The notes beneath the pieces were generated by a model that worked only from the letters and a program-made list of their open reading frames with translations, was not told the origin of the DNA and searched no databases. Below are positions 1 through 13,804 of a DNA stretch of 64,000 bases, one piece after another (within the stretch, counting starts at the first letter, position 1; every line of letters starts with the position of its first letter). This DNA is from Agelas oroides (lineage: Eukaryota; Porifera; Demospongiae; Agelasida; Agelasidae): NCBI GenBank assembly GCA_949130485.1, contig OX422196.1:985388-1049387 (forward strand). The letters run 5' to 3'. The position numbers and the translations under genes were made by a program.

Positions 1-316
1 GAGAAGACATCGTTACTGTCCTAGCTAGCATGGGGTGCTACACTACAGTCAAACTATAGAGAGAGAGAAGACATCGTTACTGTCCTAGCTAGCATGGGGT
101 GCTACACTACAGTCAAACTATAGAGAGAGAGAAGACATCGTTACTGTCCTAGCTAGCATGGGGTGCTACACTACAATCAAACTATAGAGAGAGAGAAGAC
201 ATCGTTACTGTCCTAGCTAGCATGGGGTGCTACACTACAGTCAAACTATAGAGAGAGAGAGAGAAGACATCGTTACTGTCCTAGCTAGCATGGGGTGCTA
301 CACTACAGTCAAACTA
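1..316. repeat. 64-bp minisatellite, five copies
   Basis: Five near-identical units start at about 1, 65, 129, 193 and 261. Each begins GAGAAGACATCG and ends in ACTATAGAGAGAGA. The spacing is 64 bp, with one 68-bp step caused by an extra GAGA. The array lies in a NUP133 intron and is cut by the window edge. Confidence 0.95.
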
Positions 317-893
317 TATAGGCTGAATGCTGCTGCACTCCAATCATTCATGTGGCTCTTTCATCCAACAATGCAGGGTGCCCTATCCTCTCACTTTGTC
401 CAGTAGTCCAATGTCGGTGATGAACTGGAGGTACCTGCTGTGTGCTTTCAGCTTGTCCTCCAACTGGTAGATAATGATCACAGACGAGCTGCTGCCAGGA
501 ATGTCTGGAGAGATGGGAGGGGAGCATGCATGTCAGTGAGGCAACTGATGGTGAGAGGGTATAAACTAGTTATCATACAGCATGCCACATACTGACAAAT
601 AAAAATTGCAGTAAATTAACACAAAACCACAGTAAACCACAGTAAACCACAGTAAACTACACGATAAGTTGGTCAGTGTACCTCTACTCATGGTCTCAGT
701 CTGCCTGGGGTCGGTGCCAGGAATATCATCCAACACCAACTCACTGAGCCTCATCACTGCAAGGTCACCTGGGGTGTCCTGGCGAAGAGAGAAGGACTCG
801 GCAGGGAAGTGGTACTCACATGATGCAGCAGCCTCCACCTAGGCAGTGAGGAGAAGAGGGACATTAGTAGAGAGTGGGTATGCAATGTGGATG

Positions 894-955
<62 letters not shown>

Positions 956-3900
956 CCTCACCATGTTTTCACTCAGGTACTCCAAGAAGGCATTCTTCAG
1001 TGCCTCTATCTTGTCAGCGCTGGCCTCACGTGATAAGGAGAGAGCCGTTGTAGGGAGCCCCAGGGAGGGAGTGGCCAACAGGAAGGAGGAGGAGGAGGAG
1101 GGAGGAGGCATGCTGCGGGAAGCACGCCCACTGGACTGGTGCGCCACTGACACCACTCCCTGGTTCAAAGTGAAGAACAACAGGCCTCCGTTGTACACTC
1201 CTGCAGCAGACACACAGTTGAATAAACTCCTCAGACACGTTACTAGGCCTTTACCAATTCCAGTATTTGATAGCTTGCAGTTTACAAACATAGAAGTCAC
1301 CAGACTCAGATAGACGGAGAATATACAGTAGCGCTCAAACAATCAGATGTCACACATGATCAGATCTCCCCATCATATATGTATACTGTAGTAGCCTCGT
1401 TCCCAGGCCCTCCTCAGCAGGGAGAGCCTGGGAATGAGGCTATACTGCAGGGAATCAAAGGCTGAAGGGGGTGACAAGACTAACAAACAAACTCGTACAA
1501 TAGATGTGACCAGTAGCGACAGCAATACTCTGGCAATAGTGGTACCTGTGCCAATGATGCCATTAGGGTGTGGAAAGTTGACCAAGTCTGGCGCACTTCC
1601 AGCCTGGGGTGTTTGTTCAACTACCAAACAAGACAAGGGGAGGAGGAAGGGAGGAAGGAAGGGAGAAGGGAAGGGAGGAGGGAAGGGAGGAGGAAAGGGA
1701 GGAGGAAAGGGAGGAGGAAAGGGAGGAGGAAAGGGAGGAGGAAAGGGAGGAGGAAAGGGAGGAGGAAAGGGAGGAGGAAAGGGAGGAAGGAAGGGAGGAG
1801 GAAAGGGAGGAGGAAAGGGAGGAGGAAAGGGAGGAGGAAAGGGAGGAAGGAAGGGAGGAGGAAAAGGACAAAGGGAGGAGGAAAGGGAGGAGGAAAGGGA
1901 GGAAGAAAGGGAGGAGGAAAAGGAGGAAGGAAGGGAGGAGGAAAGGGAGGAGGAAAGGGAGGAGGAAGGAAGGGAGGAGAAAAGGAGAAAGGGAGGAGGA
2001 AAGGGGGAAAGGAAGGGAGGAGGAAAGGGAGAGAAGGAAGGAAGAAGGAGAGGGAAGGGAGAAGTACACGTTAACCGCAGAGAAGGGTGAGGGACATTAT
2101 GTACCAATGGGCCACAGACTACACATATCTATACCACTGCTCACCATTGGCAACTAGGACAGCATTCCTGTTGTATACCAAGACATCCGAGGTGAACGGA
2201 GCACTGAGAAGGCTGTAGCTCATGAGCAATGCCTCCCCACCAGGCTGTTAATGAAGGACACATTTGATCAGTCAGGATGGAGACTTTGGGGGGGCGGACA
2301 CACTACCAATCATAAACAGTGAGCATACCCTGTATGGGGTTAGGTTGTTGAGTCGGATCAGGTGATCCACAGTCAGTGGGATGATGTCACTGTCTGCCTG
2401 GATGAGGGCTGCAGTGAGGAGAAGGGATGGAGGGAAGGAGGGGAGAGGAGGGAGAGGAGGGAGAGGAAGGAAGGAGGGAGAGGAGGGTGAAGTTTCCACA
2501 ACCCAGGTGCTGAGAGGTCCCCACTCACCTAGCCCATGCTCTGCAGCTGTAGTCTCTTCCTTCACAACGGCAAAGAGAATGCACACATACTCCCTAGGAG
2601 TACACAGTAACACACAAGAGATTGGTCTCCGGCTCTGTGCTACTAACAACTATGTACAACGTCTTCTGGTGGCCTACCCTGCTGCCCTGTGCAGCAGTAT
2701 TAGACAAAAGACTGGCATGTGGCTACGTGTGCATCGGTATATAGTCAGCCAGTCAAACTGTATGTTTTCTGTCTTGATCCTAACCTGGTTAGCTGCACAT
2801 TGACTATCCACAGTGTGCACTGTGTGGTCCGTAAATCAGCAAACTGGGGGATCGAAAAATAGATTTGTCTCGTTGACTTGTGCCACACGTTCCTGATACT
2901 GATCAGCTGCAGGGCACTCACTAGCCTCGTACCCAGGAGGCTAGGCACTCACCCATCCCTGCTGTATCACAGCCTCCTTGATCATTCCCTCCAATACTGC
3001 ATCATACTGCATCTGTGTAGCAACAGACAGTAACACTCTACATGCAACTCACACACGTGCAGGTGGGCAGCAATTGGAACTACCAGATATTGCAGGAGCT
3101 AACTTTACAGTTAACTAGTTAAAATTCTCATATATCATCTCCTGGTTATCCCAGTGCCGCTGATAAGGCAAGGTATTGACGGAAACACATCAGCCGGTTA
3201 CTTCACACAGTATCTTGACCTTGTTTTAAGCTGCGCTAAGTTAAGGCATTTTGAAGAGAGCAAGTGGTAGAACATGGATTCCATATATCTCTCACCTGCT
3301 CACTAGATGGCTCAATGCTCCACTTTTGCAGGTTACAGTTGGTCAGTACAAATGCAACACTGAGAGACAAAGAGATAGACGGGGAGACCGACTTTAATAT
3401 TTCTTCCTAAATCATAATATACACATGTACAAAGCATGGGGCACAGTAAGTTCCATAAGCAAATACAAATGTTTTTTTTTTTTAGCCTCGTTCCCAGGCC
3501 TGTTCTCCGATTTTTCAAACGGGCCTGGAAACGAGGCTAGTTTTTTTTTTTTTGTGATCTGATGCGTGACTCACTCCTTCTCACTGGAGCCTGAGGCAGC
3601 TACTGCCACGCCCCTGGCTTCCTGCATGTCTGAGTCCGGAGAGCCAAAGAAGAGGGAGCTAACACGACGGCCAAACCCAGAGAACATCCCTCTGGGAACA
3701 TGCAGCTGCCGAACACCCAGCCCACTCTATTACAAAGAGGAGAAGAAATAGGTGGAGGGGAGTGGAAGAGGAATAGGAGAGGAGAGAAGGAAAAGCAAGA
3801 GGATAAGGATAAGAAGGAAGAGAGAAAGGAGGAAGAGGAGGAGGAGAAGCAGGTCAGGTACATGTATATCACCTCAATATCTGTTATGAAATATTCCGTT

Positions 3901-5383
3901 AAGTCCATGTGGGAGCTCTGCTACAGAGAAGCCTAAGAACCTTGTACTATGCATCATGCTTGTATAAGCATCATGAGCGCCAACCTGAGACACTGGTGGG
4001 GTAATTAGGAAGAGATCACAGAGAGTGGTGGCCAGTAGGCATCCTCCCCGTCCACTGGGCAGACTGACCAACATGTAGCCCTGCCCTTCTCCCATGTCAA
4101 CTGAACCCTCCAGAGAAGTTGGGGGGTCGTGGAGGGCATTGCTCCAGTAACAGACTAACCCCTTGGACGATACCGCCATTACAGCGACACTAGAGGGAAG
4201 GGAAGAAACTTGTGGACCACTGTAGCTTGTTCAAACTACATACACAGCTTGAAGATACATAGCCTTGAAAAAATCTTAAGACGGTTGCTAATCATCCACT
4301 AGGCCAAAGCTCCTTAGTGTGTCAAGGCTGTTCCTCTCAACAAGGAGAACAAGAACCAAGTTTGCAGCACTCGTACGCTCCTGCCTCAATCTGCTTACCT
4401 ACCTTGAGTCCATAGCAGTGCACACAGTGACCAGCTCTGCGTGCCAAGTTGCCACACCAGAAGACGGAAGAGGCAGCTGCTGACAGTGGGTCTGGAGATG
4501 GTATCAACAACACTGCTATAATGAAACCATAGTCTCTCTGGCTCCTCCCTGGGTACGAGGCTATGCTATGAAACCACTGCTAGCATATAGTCTCGTATCC
4601 AGGCTCCTCCCTGGGTACGAGGCTATGCTATGAAACCACTGCTAGCATATAGTCTCGTATCCAGGCTCCTCCCTGGGTACGAGGCTATGCTATGAAACCA
4701 CTGCTAGTACTGTAAGACCACATGCACACTCACCGATGGTTGCATTGTAGAAAACTTCCACAGGAATAGCTTGCTCCCAGCTACAAGCCATGCCCAGCCA
4801 GACTCATGAAGTTTAATGCTAGCAGCTGCAAAAAGTGCAGTATGCATTGCAATTAATAACCAAGGATCTCTCGTTGCCAACTTAAAATCAAAAACTTTTG
4901 GTATCACTTGGACTGAATCCTCACTACCCTGATGACGACTGAAGCATTCAGTCACAAAAGTTTTCCAATTTTAAGTTGCAAACAGAGAAAATTCTTCTCT
5001 TGTATGCAGAGCCAGCTGAGAAGCCGGTGAAAATGACTCTGAGTGGACGTTTCGCTCAAAACCATAGACAATGTCGACTTACCCTACCTCTTACATTACT
5101 TCGCAAGGCTTCCTGCACTTGCACCGGGACGGGAGAATTAAGTGCCTTCACTACATGCTGCCCTGTCTCCTCTAGTATCTGCTCAGCTCTTGCAGACCTG
5201 CAGAAACCAGAGCTGACTTAAGTTGCATTCTATTTAGTGCATAGCAAAATCGTCTCGGCTTTCTCACTTGGTTGCAATCCCTGGAAGGTTCCGTGGCGTC
5301 GGCTGGACGCTCCTTCGACCCGCAGTGAGCGGGGTACGACCGAGTAGAGACAAACGGCCGGATTGTTTCGGAGTAGCAAACAT
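1..5383 (-). CDS. NUP133: Nucleoporin Nup133, N-terminal and middle part (3' end outside window)
   Basis: Scaffold nucleoporin of the Y (Nup107-160) complex of the nuclear pore. At least fourteen minus-strand exons align in order with animal Nup133. Exon 1 (5383-5268) reads MFATPKQSGR, a Ser/Pro-rich tail like the human one. Next come about 5200-5092 (VKALNSPVPVQVQEAL), 4830-4735 (HESGWAWLVAGSKLFLW), about 4500-4400, 4179-3980 (AVMAVSSKGLVCYW), 3740-3560 (GMFSGFGRRVSSLF), 3350-3296, 3012-2952, 2600-2510, 2410-2330, 2250-2150, 1603-1546, 1200-962 (YNGGLLFFTLNQGVVSV), 838-682 (DDIPGTDPR) and 504-395 (IIIYQLEDKLKAHS). These cover the beta-propeller and the first helices; the rest of the helical C-terminus should lie to the left. 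The start is shared with DNPH1 across a 71-bp head-to-head gap. Exon edges are by eye; the family call is firm. Confidence 0.92.
898..955. repeat. (GATA)n microsatellite
   Basis: About fourteen GATA units in the NUP133 intron between the exons at 962 and 838, directly after the donor. On the sense strand it reads TATC. Confidence 0.97.
1392..1442. repeat. Hairpin element, TAGCCTCGTTCCCAGGC family
   Basis: A 51-bp inverted repeat: TAGCCTCGTTCCCAGGC at the left, the complement GCCTGGGAATGAGGCTA at the right, and a short loop. It lies in a NUP133 intron and is one of many copies in the window. Confidence 0.9.
1624..2072. repeat. GGA/GGGA purine tract in NUP133 intron
   Basis: Roughly 450 bp of AGGGAGGAGGAA-type repeats. 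On the NUP133 sense strand this is a pure C/T tract ending about 20 bp before the 3' splice site at 1604. Long proline/serine or lysine/arginine open frames here are repeat artefacts. Confidence 0.95.
3482..3540. repeat. Hairpin element, TAGCCTCGTTCCCAGGC family
   Basis: Inverted repeat TAGCCTCGTTCCCAGGC ... GCCTGGAAACGAGGCTA, flanked on both sides by T runs (TTTTTTTTTT left, TTTTTTTTTTTT right). It lies in a NUP133 intron. Confidence 0.88.
4529..4705. repeat. Tandem array built on the CCCTGGGTACGAGGCTA hairpin end
   Basis: About three units of roughly 62 bp, each containing CTCCCTGGGTACGAGGCTAT, then GCTATGAAACCACTGCTAGC and a partial second arm (AGTCTCGTATCCAGG). It lies in a NUP133 intron. 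It appears to be a hairpin element amplified in tandem. Confidence 0.85.
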
Positions 5384-5454
5384 TCTGCTGCAGTCCACCC
5401 GCTAAGTTACTGGAACTTGAAGTTCTACGCATGCGCGAAGCCACGTGGAGCAAG
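5384..5454. promoter_or_regulatory. Bidirectional promoter NUP133 / DNPH1
   Basis: Only 71 bp separate the two start codons. The gap holds an NRF1-like ACGCATGCGC (about 5427-5436), a CACGTG E-box just downstream of it, and AAGATGGC, a YY1-like core, over the DNPH1 start. Motif calls are by eye. Confidence 0.6.
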
Positions 5455-7111
5455 ATGGCCAGCAGGAGAATCTACTTCGCTGGAAGCATTCGTGCAGGAA
5501 GGGACGATGCAGAGCTGTATGCTAAGATTGTGGGACTGTTGAAAAAGTATGGTAGAGTGCTGACTGAACACGTAGGAGACCCAAACCTGAAGGAATCAGG
5601 TACTGCTGGTAAGATAGTAGAAATTGTCCAGAATGTTGACATGTTGTAGACTCTATGTAGGAGCAATATCACCAAGTACCATAGTAAATAAAAAATGCTC
5701 ATTAAGTCTCCAATTACAATGAAAAGGATCTGCCATACTCAGCCATAGCTTTATCATGTGTAAGGTTTGCCAAGGGCTTATCACCTTCGATGCACCCTTA
5801 GTCCGACTCTCATACAAAAAAATGGGAGACAGGCCCGGCGGTGGAAGCAAAATTTCATTGGTCCGGCTTACTGGCACTTATACGCGAGTGCATGCATTAG
5901 TATGTAGAATGTAACCTAGGGGGGTCTGGGGGCATGTTCCCCCAGGGGAAATTTTTAAAATTTTGATTCTCTGAGATGGCTTCTGAGGCCATTTTTGGCG
6001 ACGAACGCTGCAGCCAGGACCGAACTATGCTATTCGCGCAGCCGCGGCAAGTGACGAACGCTACAGCTATAGGGCCGAACTATGCTACATTAGTCTGGCA
6101 TCGCCGGCACTTAGCTTGCAGGCGACAAGCACACATATTTCCAGCCTGCACGAGCATGTGGCCGCTCGAAAAATCTTGGAAAGTCTCAAAAATTGGTCCG
6201 GCCATGACCTGAGCAACCGGACCGGCTCCGCCGGCCCTGAGAGAGGGTCTGATTTGCTCACAGTGCAACAGCAACTCAGTATGCGAGAGAAACCAGACTC
6301 TCTCTTTATGTAAGAGTCTGGCTCTGCGACACTAATGTGCCCTTGGGTTAGCTTTGTACCCAGGCCTACATACATAGGTATATAGCCAACACCCAAGCAA
6401 CCTGCTGCTTAAAACAAGCATTAGTTTTGCTCTAAATGGTATGTTCAACCGCCAATATGGTTAGCAGTAGAGAATGTGAACCTGTGCTTACACTTCTGCA
6501 GGTGAACATACCATCACTGATGCCCAGATCCACGACAGAGACTTACAGTGGCTTCAACAAGCAGATGGTGATTCTTCTCACACATAATCACACACACTCA
6601 TGCATCATTTGACTTCCCTGCCATGGACATGACTTGTATGACTATTTCCTTCTTCTTATCTGTGATAGTTCTGGTTGCGGAGGTCACTCAACCCTCCCTG
6701 GGGGTGGGCTACGAGATTGGCCGGGCAGTGGACATGAAGAAGAAGATCCTTTGCCTCTTCAGACCCCAATCTGGCAGACGTGAGTTCTATCTCCAAGAAC
6801 CACAGTCATGCTAATAAGAATACATGCACACATCTAGAATATTTCACTATGCAGTTTTATCTGTTATGTGATGTGCACATTAACTTTCATGTGCACATGC
6901 CAGTGAAATAACTAAGGACTGCGTAGGCAAGATAATATTGAGAGTAATTTGTACTACATACTGTGAATCTTCTATGTACCCCATTCACTCACAACTAGGC
7001 TTATCTGCCATGATCAGAGGTGCAGACAATGGAGCCACATTCCTCGTCAAAGACTACAGTGAAGACCAGGTGGAAGCAGTTCTAGAAGAGTACTTTACTA
7101 ACATCAAGTGA
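5455..7111 (+). CDS. DNPH1: 2'-deoxynucleoside 5'-phosphate N-hydrolase 1
   Basis: Hydrolyses the N-glycosidic bond of deoxynucleoside 5'-monophosphates and so cleans the nucleotide pool. Exons are 5455-5608, 6502-6567, 6669-6779 and 6999-7111, with GT..AG introns and phases that join in frame to about 147 residues, close to the human length. Exon 1 has the phosphate-binding loop (YFAGSIRAGRDD) and LTEHVGD. Exon 3 has AEVTQPSLGVGYEIGRA, where the Glu of GVGYE is the family's catalytic nucleophile, followed by CLFRPQSGR. Exon 4 ends SAMIRGADNG...EYFTNIK. The ATG at 5455 is preferred because family N-termini begin shortly before this motif; an in-frame ATG at 5431 would add eight residues. It is head to head with NUP133 and tail to tail with SAYSD1. 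Confidence 0.95.
5609..6501 (+). other. DNPH1 intron 1 with degenerate repeat sequence
   Basis: An 893-bp intron with no coding signal. It includes a G/C hairpin near 5918-5955 (GGTCTGGGGGCATG paired with a run of C) followed by AAATTTTTAAAATTTT, and inverted stretches such as AGAGTCTGG near 6320. It looks like decayed mobile-element DNA; I cannot name the family. Confidence 0.5.
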
Positions 7112-7304
7112 TGTATACATTATACGTTAATGGAACATTATGAAAATCTGGACGTTGAAATGCATGTTTGTTAGGTGTTCTTGTAGCATCTGGTTCAACA
7201 GTGCCCACTGCACCATCAAATCAAATTCTGTCCGCTACTCAGTTGTCACTCATGTACAAACTGGACACTGCAAGCTTAACACATCACCAAGCAGGTGTTT
7301 GGCT

Positions 7305-7808
7305 TCAGCTTCTAACAGAGAAGGGGCCACCTCGGAGCTCCCTCTCAAACTGTTCTGCAGTCAGTGTTCCATCTATTGCCTCACAGTTCTTATTGAAGAC
7401 AGAGTATGCACTTGGCTCCGAGGGTTTCCTCTTGCTTCCTCGCAGGGAATGAAAGAGAAAGAAGAGGATGGACACCACAAAATAGACAACCCCAAATTCA
7501 ATCTTGATGAAGAACCCCCACAGCACTACCCACAGGAGCACCTTCAGTGCTCTTGAGAACCATGTAGGTCTGGGGGGGTGAACTAAAGTCTCTTCCTGCT
7601 GCTGTTGATCCTGTGTGTTCACAGAGCTGGTGTTTTCAGTTTGGCCATGCTGATGTTTCATAGATGGTGCAGCTGTATCACTACTCCTTTCAGTTTCGGC
7701 GCTGTGGCTGCTCTCTTCTTCATTTGGAACAGATGTCGTCTCTTTTGCTTGGTGCTGCTCTGCCTTCTTCTCCCTATAGGAAGAGAGTCTTGATCGTACA
7801 TCCTTCAT
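7305..7808 (-). CDS. SAYSD1: SAYSvFN domain-containing protein 1
   Basis: A single-exon gene of 167 residues. The human protein is a membrane protein of the ER translocon region that senses UFMylated ribosomes and helps clear stalled nascent chains. The N-terminal half is charged and Gln/Glu/Ser-rich and probably disordered. A hydrophobic segment at about residues 87-118 (KVLLWVVLWGFFIKIEFGVV onward) is the membrane hairpin or helix. The signature SAYSVFN occurs at about residue 135, followed by CEAIDGTLTAEQFERELR, nearly identical to the human C-terminus. The start lies 106 bp from the divergent MAD2L1BP start. The 3' end converges on DNPH1 with 193 bp between stops. Confidence 0.95.
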   Translation of the reverse strand: MKDVRSRLSSYREKKAEQHQAKETTSVPNEEESSHSAETERSSDTAAPSMKHQHGQTENTSSVNTQDQQQQEETLVHPPRPTWFSRALKVLLWVVLWGFFIKIEFGVVYFVVSILFFLFHSLRGSKRKPSEPSAYSVFNKNCEAIDGTLTAEQFERELRGGPFSVRS

Positions 7809-7914
7809 AGCCGTTGTTGATTTGATCAGGAGGTGTGGTCAGTGAGCTCCGCTTCGTACCGGATCCCCAGACTACTTGTGTCTAGTTCCCAACACACCAA
7901 CGTGTGAAACTACT
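7809..7914. promoter_or_regulatory. Bidirectional promoter SAYSD1 / MAD2L1BP
   Basis: A 106-bp gap between divergent start codons, with no other open frame. The MAD2L1BP start context is CTATGGCGAA. No TATA box is seen. Confidence 0.55.
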
Positions 7915-8859
7915 ATGGCGAAAGAAGTGACGGTGACTTTTAAGCAAATTCTGCACCCAAAAAATCTTGCAACCTGTCTTAGTGAAATTGTGAAGTATGT
8001 TCTCTACACCAAGAGCCAAATTCCTCTACCTTATGACCAGCTAGTGAAGGATAAACTTTTGCAAGAACCAACTCGGAAAGCAGCTGCCTCACTGCAGGAA
8101 GATGGAGACAGGAAGCCGCCAGTGATCTCTGGACAGGCAAAGAGGCTCCAGGACAGAGTCAAGAAACTCCAGCAACACATATCATGTATCCAATCAATGT
8201 GCCTAGATGCCGGCTCCTCCATTCAAGAAATGGTAGTGATCCTTGGATCAACTCTCGTGAGCCCTAAGGAGGTCTATAGAGTGAAAATTGAGCGTGGCCT
8301 TGTAACTGGACCTGCAGCTGTGCTGGCCCAGGATAACCTCACAAGATATGTGGTGAGGAGCCTTGTTAGCATTGGACTTGAGGCCAATGCACATTCCATC
8401 TCCCCCACAAACTGCTTTGTCCTTTTCTTTGCACCACGCTCATCCAAATTTGGTACAGCTGCATTTCCAAGGATGTCATTCAAGGTTGTGCCAAGGGGAA
8501 GCCATGTTTGTTTATGCTTAAATTTAGACGGCAGTATTAACAGTAAAGATGGCAATATTAATAATTATTGCCGAGTGACACAGGATCCAGAACAGAGTGG
8601 GAGGAGAGTCAAGATTGGTGATGGACTGGCTGGAGATTTGCAAGAAGAAGCTCTGCATAGAGAGGAAGCTGTAACAGAGGCAAAACTTGACCTGTCATGT
8701 TTGATGCAAGCACTTTCACTGGATGAAGGAGAAGGGCAGAAAGATGACTACATCTGGTTTCAACTTGCCACTGTGTTTCAAGGATTCAGAGAATTGCCAG
8801 TTAAGTCAAACTGTAAAGAAAACTGGAGTGAAGCAGGCAACAGTGACATGTGGGCATGA
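7915..8859 (+). CDS. MAD2L1BP: p31comet / MAD2L1-binding protein
   Basis: A HORMA-like adaptor that binds closed MAD2 and hands it to TRIP13, silencing the spindle assembly checkpoint. It is one uninterrupted frame of about 314 residues from ATG 7915 (MAKEVTVTFKQIL); the frame stays open upstream, but only with a non-ATG start at 7876. Matches to the animal family are QIPLPYDQL near residue 40, the central VILGSTLVSPKEVYRV and, at the end, DDYIWFQLATVFQGFREL, which parallels the human C-terminus (DYIWFQ...FKGFRE). It carries about 25 residues beyond that motif, and an acidic insert near residues 240-275. It is head to head with SAYSD1 and convergent with the BtaA-like gene. Moderately diverged, but the ordered matches make the call secure. 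Confidence 0.88.
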   Translation: MAKEVTVTFKQILHPKNLATCLSEIVKYVLYTKSQIPLPYDQLVKDKLLQEPTRKAAASLQEDGDRKPPVISGQAKRLQDRVKKLQQHISCIQSMCLDAGSSIQEMVVILGSTLVSPKEVYRVKIERGLVTGPAAVLAQDNLTRYVVRSLVSIGLEANAHSISPTNCFVLFFAPRSSKFGTAAFPRMSFKVVPRGSHVCLCLNLDGSINSKDGNINNYCRVTQDPEQSGRRVKIGDGLAGDLQEEALHREEAVTEAKLDLSCLMQALSLDEGEGQKDDYIWFQLATVFQGFRELPVKSNCKENWSEAGNSDMWA

Positions 8860-8975
8860 CACCATGACAATGCTCATTATCACATTAAATCTTCTTCATT
8901 ACTGATGTATAGTGCATGATGACTGATATTGAAGGGTTTGAGAACACAAGGTGAGGGACAAAGGCTTTGCTTTGT

Positions 8976-11731
<2,756 letters not shown>

Positions 11732-11927
11732 GATCCTAGGTTGCTGGAGCCTAAATACGATTGCTTGCTTACCCACGCCAAGTCTTCTCAGCAGTCTGGT
11801 GTAACATTGGCGTTGCAGATGTAACATCTGGCTATCGGTGTGGGGCTGAGTTTGACAATTCCATTTCTCATTCTCAGATTCAGGGTCTTGGAATCGTCTC
11901 GGAATCGGTTCACTTGCAGCTACAGCT
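11732..11927. promoter_or_regulatory. Bidirectional promoter BtaA-like / GLO1
   Basis: A 196-bp gap between divergent start codons. Both starts sit in ATGGC contexts. No TATA box is evident. Confidence 0.5.
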
Positions 11928-13804
11928 ATGGCAGAGCAGCAGCAGCTACCTTGCGCGGACTATGAGTCCTACCTGGTGGAACCGGACGAAAGTTGCAAGG
12001 ACTTTATCATGCAGCAGACGATGATGCGTATCAAGGACCCAAAGCGATCCCTGGACTTCTACACCAGGGTCTTGGGAATGAGGTAAGCTTGTCAAACCAG
12101 GTAGACCACCCTATGCCCCCTGTCTCCAGCTTTAGAAAGCCACTTGCGGTGATAATGCTGTAAGCACCCCCACCTCCTTTTTAATGGCAATAGTTGCTTT
12201 TCTCTCAAAAGTACACCCACCAATTAACTGTAGTACATGCAGTAGTTATGTTGAGCAAGAAGCACTGAAGAAGCCGTTTTCAACAGGAGGACTAACAAAT
12301 CATTTGGTGTTGTTTTAAAGCAAACACATGGCAAGAGAGCATTGCAGAATAAGTACATCTATAGGGCTACATGTGAGGTGGGTGTGTTGCAAGGGAGCAT
12401 TGCAGAATAAGTACATCTATAGGGCTACATGTGAGGTGGGTGTGTTGCAAGGGAGCATTGCAGAATAAGTACATCTATAGGGCTACATGTGAGGTGGGTG
12501 TGTTGCAAGAGAGCATTGCAGAATAAGTACGGGCTACATGTGAGGTGGGTGTGTTTTCGAGAGAAATATAACTCTAGAAAATTAAAACAGTCATGTCCAC
12601 CCCCCTCTTGGAGGAGCCACTTAAGTTCATCACCAATGGGCATATTTTGGGGAGATTACGGTATTGGTCTTTCTCTTGTGCAGGTTGCTAAAGCGACTGG
12701 ACTTTCCCTCGATGACATTCACCCTCTACTTCATGGGCTATGAAAAGGTGGAGGACATCCCATCTGATGAGACCGAGAGGACACGGTGGATGTTTACAAG
12801 GAAAGCTACTGTTGAACTCACACAGTGAGTAGTCATCAGTTGAGGAGCCAACCACAACACATCTTTACATAATCTGTGTAGAACTTTACATTTCAGTGTT
12901 GATTTTATGTAAGGATTTCTGCTGATGATCTAGCAGACCCTTCAAACTCAGTAACTCTGAAAATAGTCACATATTAACCACAAGGACACTGCTACATGTT
13001 GTAACACTGTTCGCTTCTCTCCTGTACATGTAGCAACTGGGGGACAGAGGATGATCCCGACTTCAGCTACCACAATGGGAATAAAGACCCAAAGGGCTTC
13101 GGTACTGTACAATGCTACATTACTTACATTGTACTATACCACCATGTGGTGGTTCTATACTTGCACAAATAAAATGTGACCGGAATGTCAGTGTACCAGG
13201 CTTGTTTTCAGCCCATCCCACCTTCCCACAATAGCCACTTGACAATCCTGACTTGATTTTACCATTTGACAATCCTTGCTTAGATTTGACAAATCCAAAA
13301 GAAAAAAAGTAGACCAATTCTTGGTTGACCTTCATTTGAGCATCCTAGCCTCATTCCCAGGCCATGTAGGAGGAGGAAGCGTGGCCTGGGAATGAGGCTA
13401 GGAACAACCCCCAAATGACCCTTGTTGTGATAGCAACGACCTGTTTGGGAATGAGGCAGGAATAAGGTTTGCTGTCTCTTACTTTTTGTGTATAGGCCAC
13501 ATTGGCATATGTGTGCCAGATGTCTACAAGGCTTGTGAGAGGTTTGAAAAGCTAGGGGTCAACTTCGTGAAGAAACCAGATGGTGGTAAGTAGCAGTAAT
13601 ATTAACTAGCCTCATACCCATGACCCAGGTACAAGGCTATAGCAATATCAATCAACCAGGAAGTCCTTGTATATACTTGCTACTAAATTTCTGCTGCTCT
13701 GTTTTGTTCTCCATTTTTCTGCAGGCAAAATGAAGGGCATTGCATTCATCACTGACCCTGACGGGTACTGGATTGAGATCCTAAACCCAAACATAGCCAA
13801 ATGA
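11928..13804 (+). CDS. GLO1: Lactoylglutathione lyase (glyoxalase I)
   Basis: Converts the hemithioacetal of methylglyoxal and glutathione to S-lactoylglutathione in the cytosol. Exons are 11928-12082, 12684-12824, 13034-13101, 13496-13585 and 13725-13804, joining in frame to about 178 residues, near the usual 184. The metal ligands of the family are all in place: Gln in [11 protein letters not shown] (exon 1), Glu in ATVELTHNWG (exons 2/3), His in GHIGICVPD (exon 4) and Glu in GYWIEILNP (exon 5). Other conserved stretches are [37 protein letters not shown] and [12 protein letters not shown]. The catalytic set looks intact, so it should be active. Intron 1 holds a 58-bp tandem repeat and intron 3 a hairpin element. 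Confidence 0.97.
12345..12556. repeat. 58-bp tandem repeat in GLO1 intron 1
   Basis: Three full units and one partial unit, starting at about 12363, 12421 and 12479. Each contains GGGCTACATGTGAGGTGGGT and then GAGCATTGCAGAATAAGTAC. Confidence 0.92.
13346..13403. repeat. Hairpin element in GLO1 intron 3
   Basis: CTAGCCTCATTCCCAGGCCA ... TGGCCTGGGAATGAGGCTAG, a near-perfect 20-bp inverted repeat around a GGAGGAGG loop. Confidence 0.9.

Noticed and set aside
1373-2157. Open frames rich in PPF or GGGKGG
   Set aside because: Simple purine repeat in a NUP133 intron next to an acceptor.
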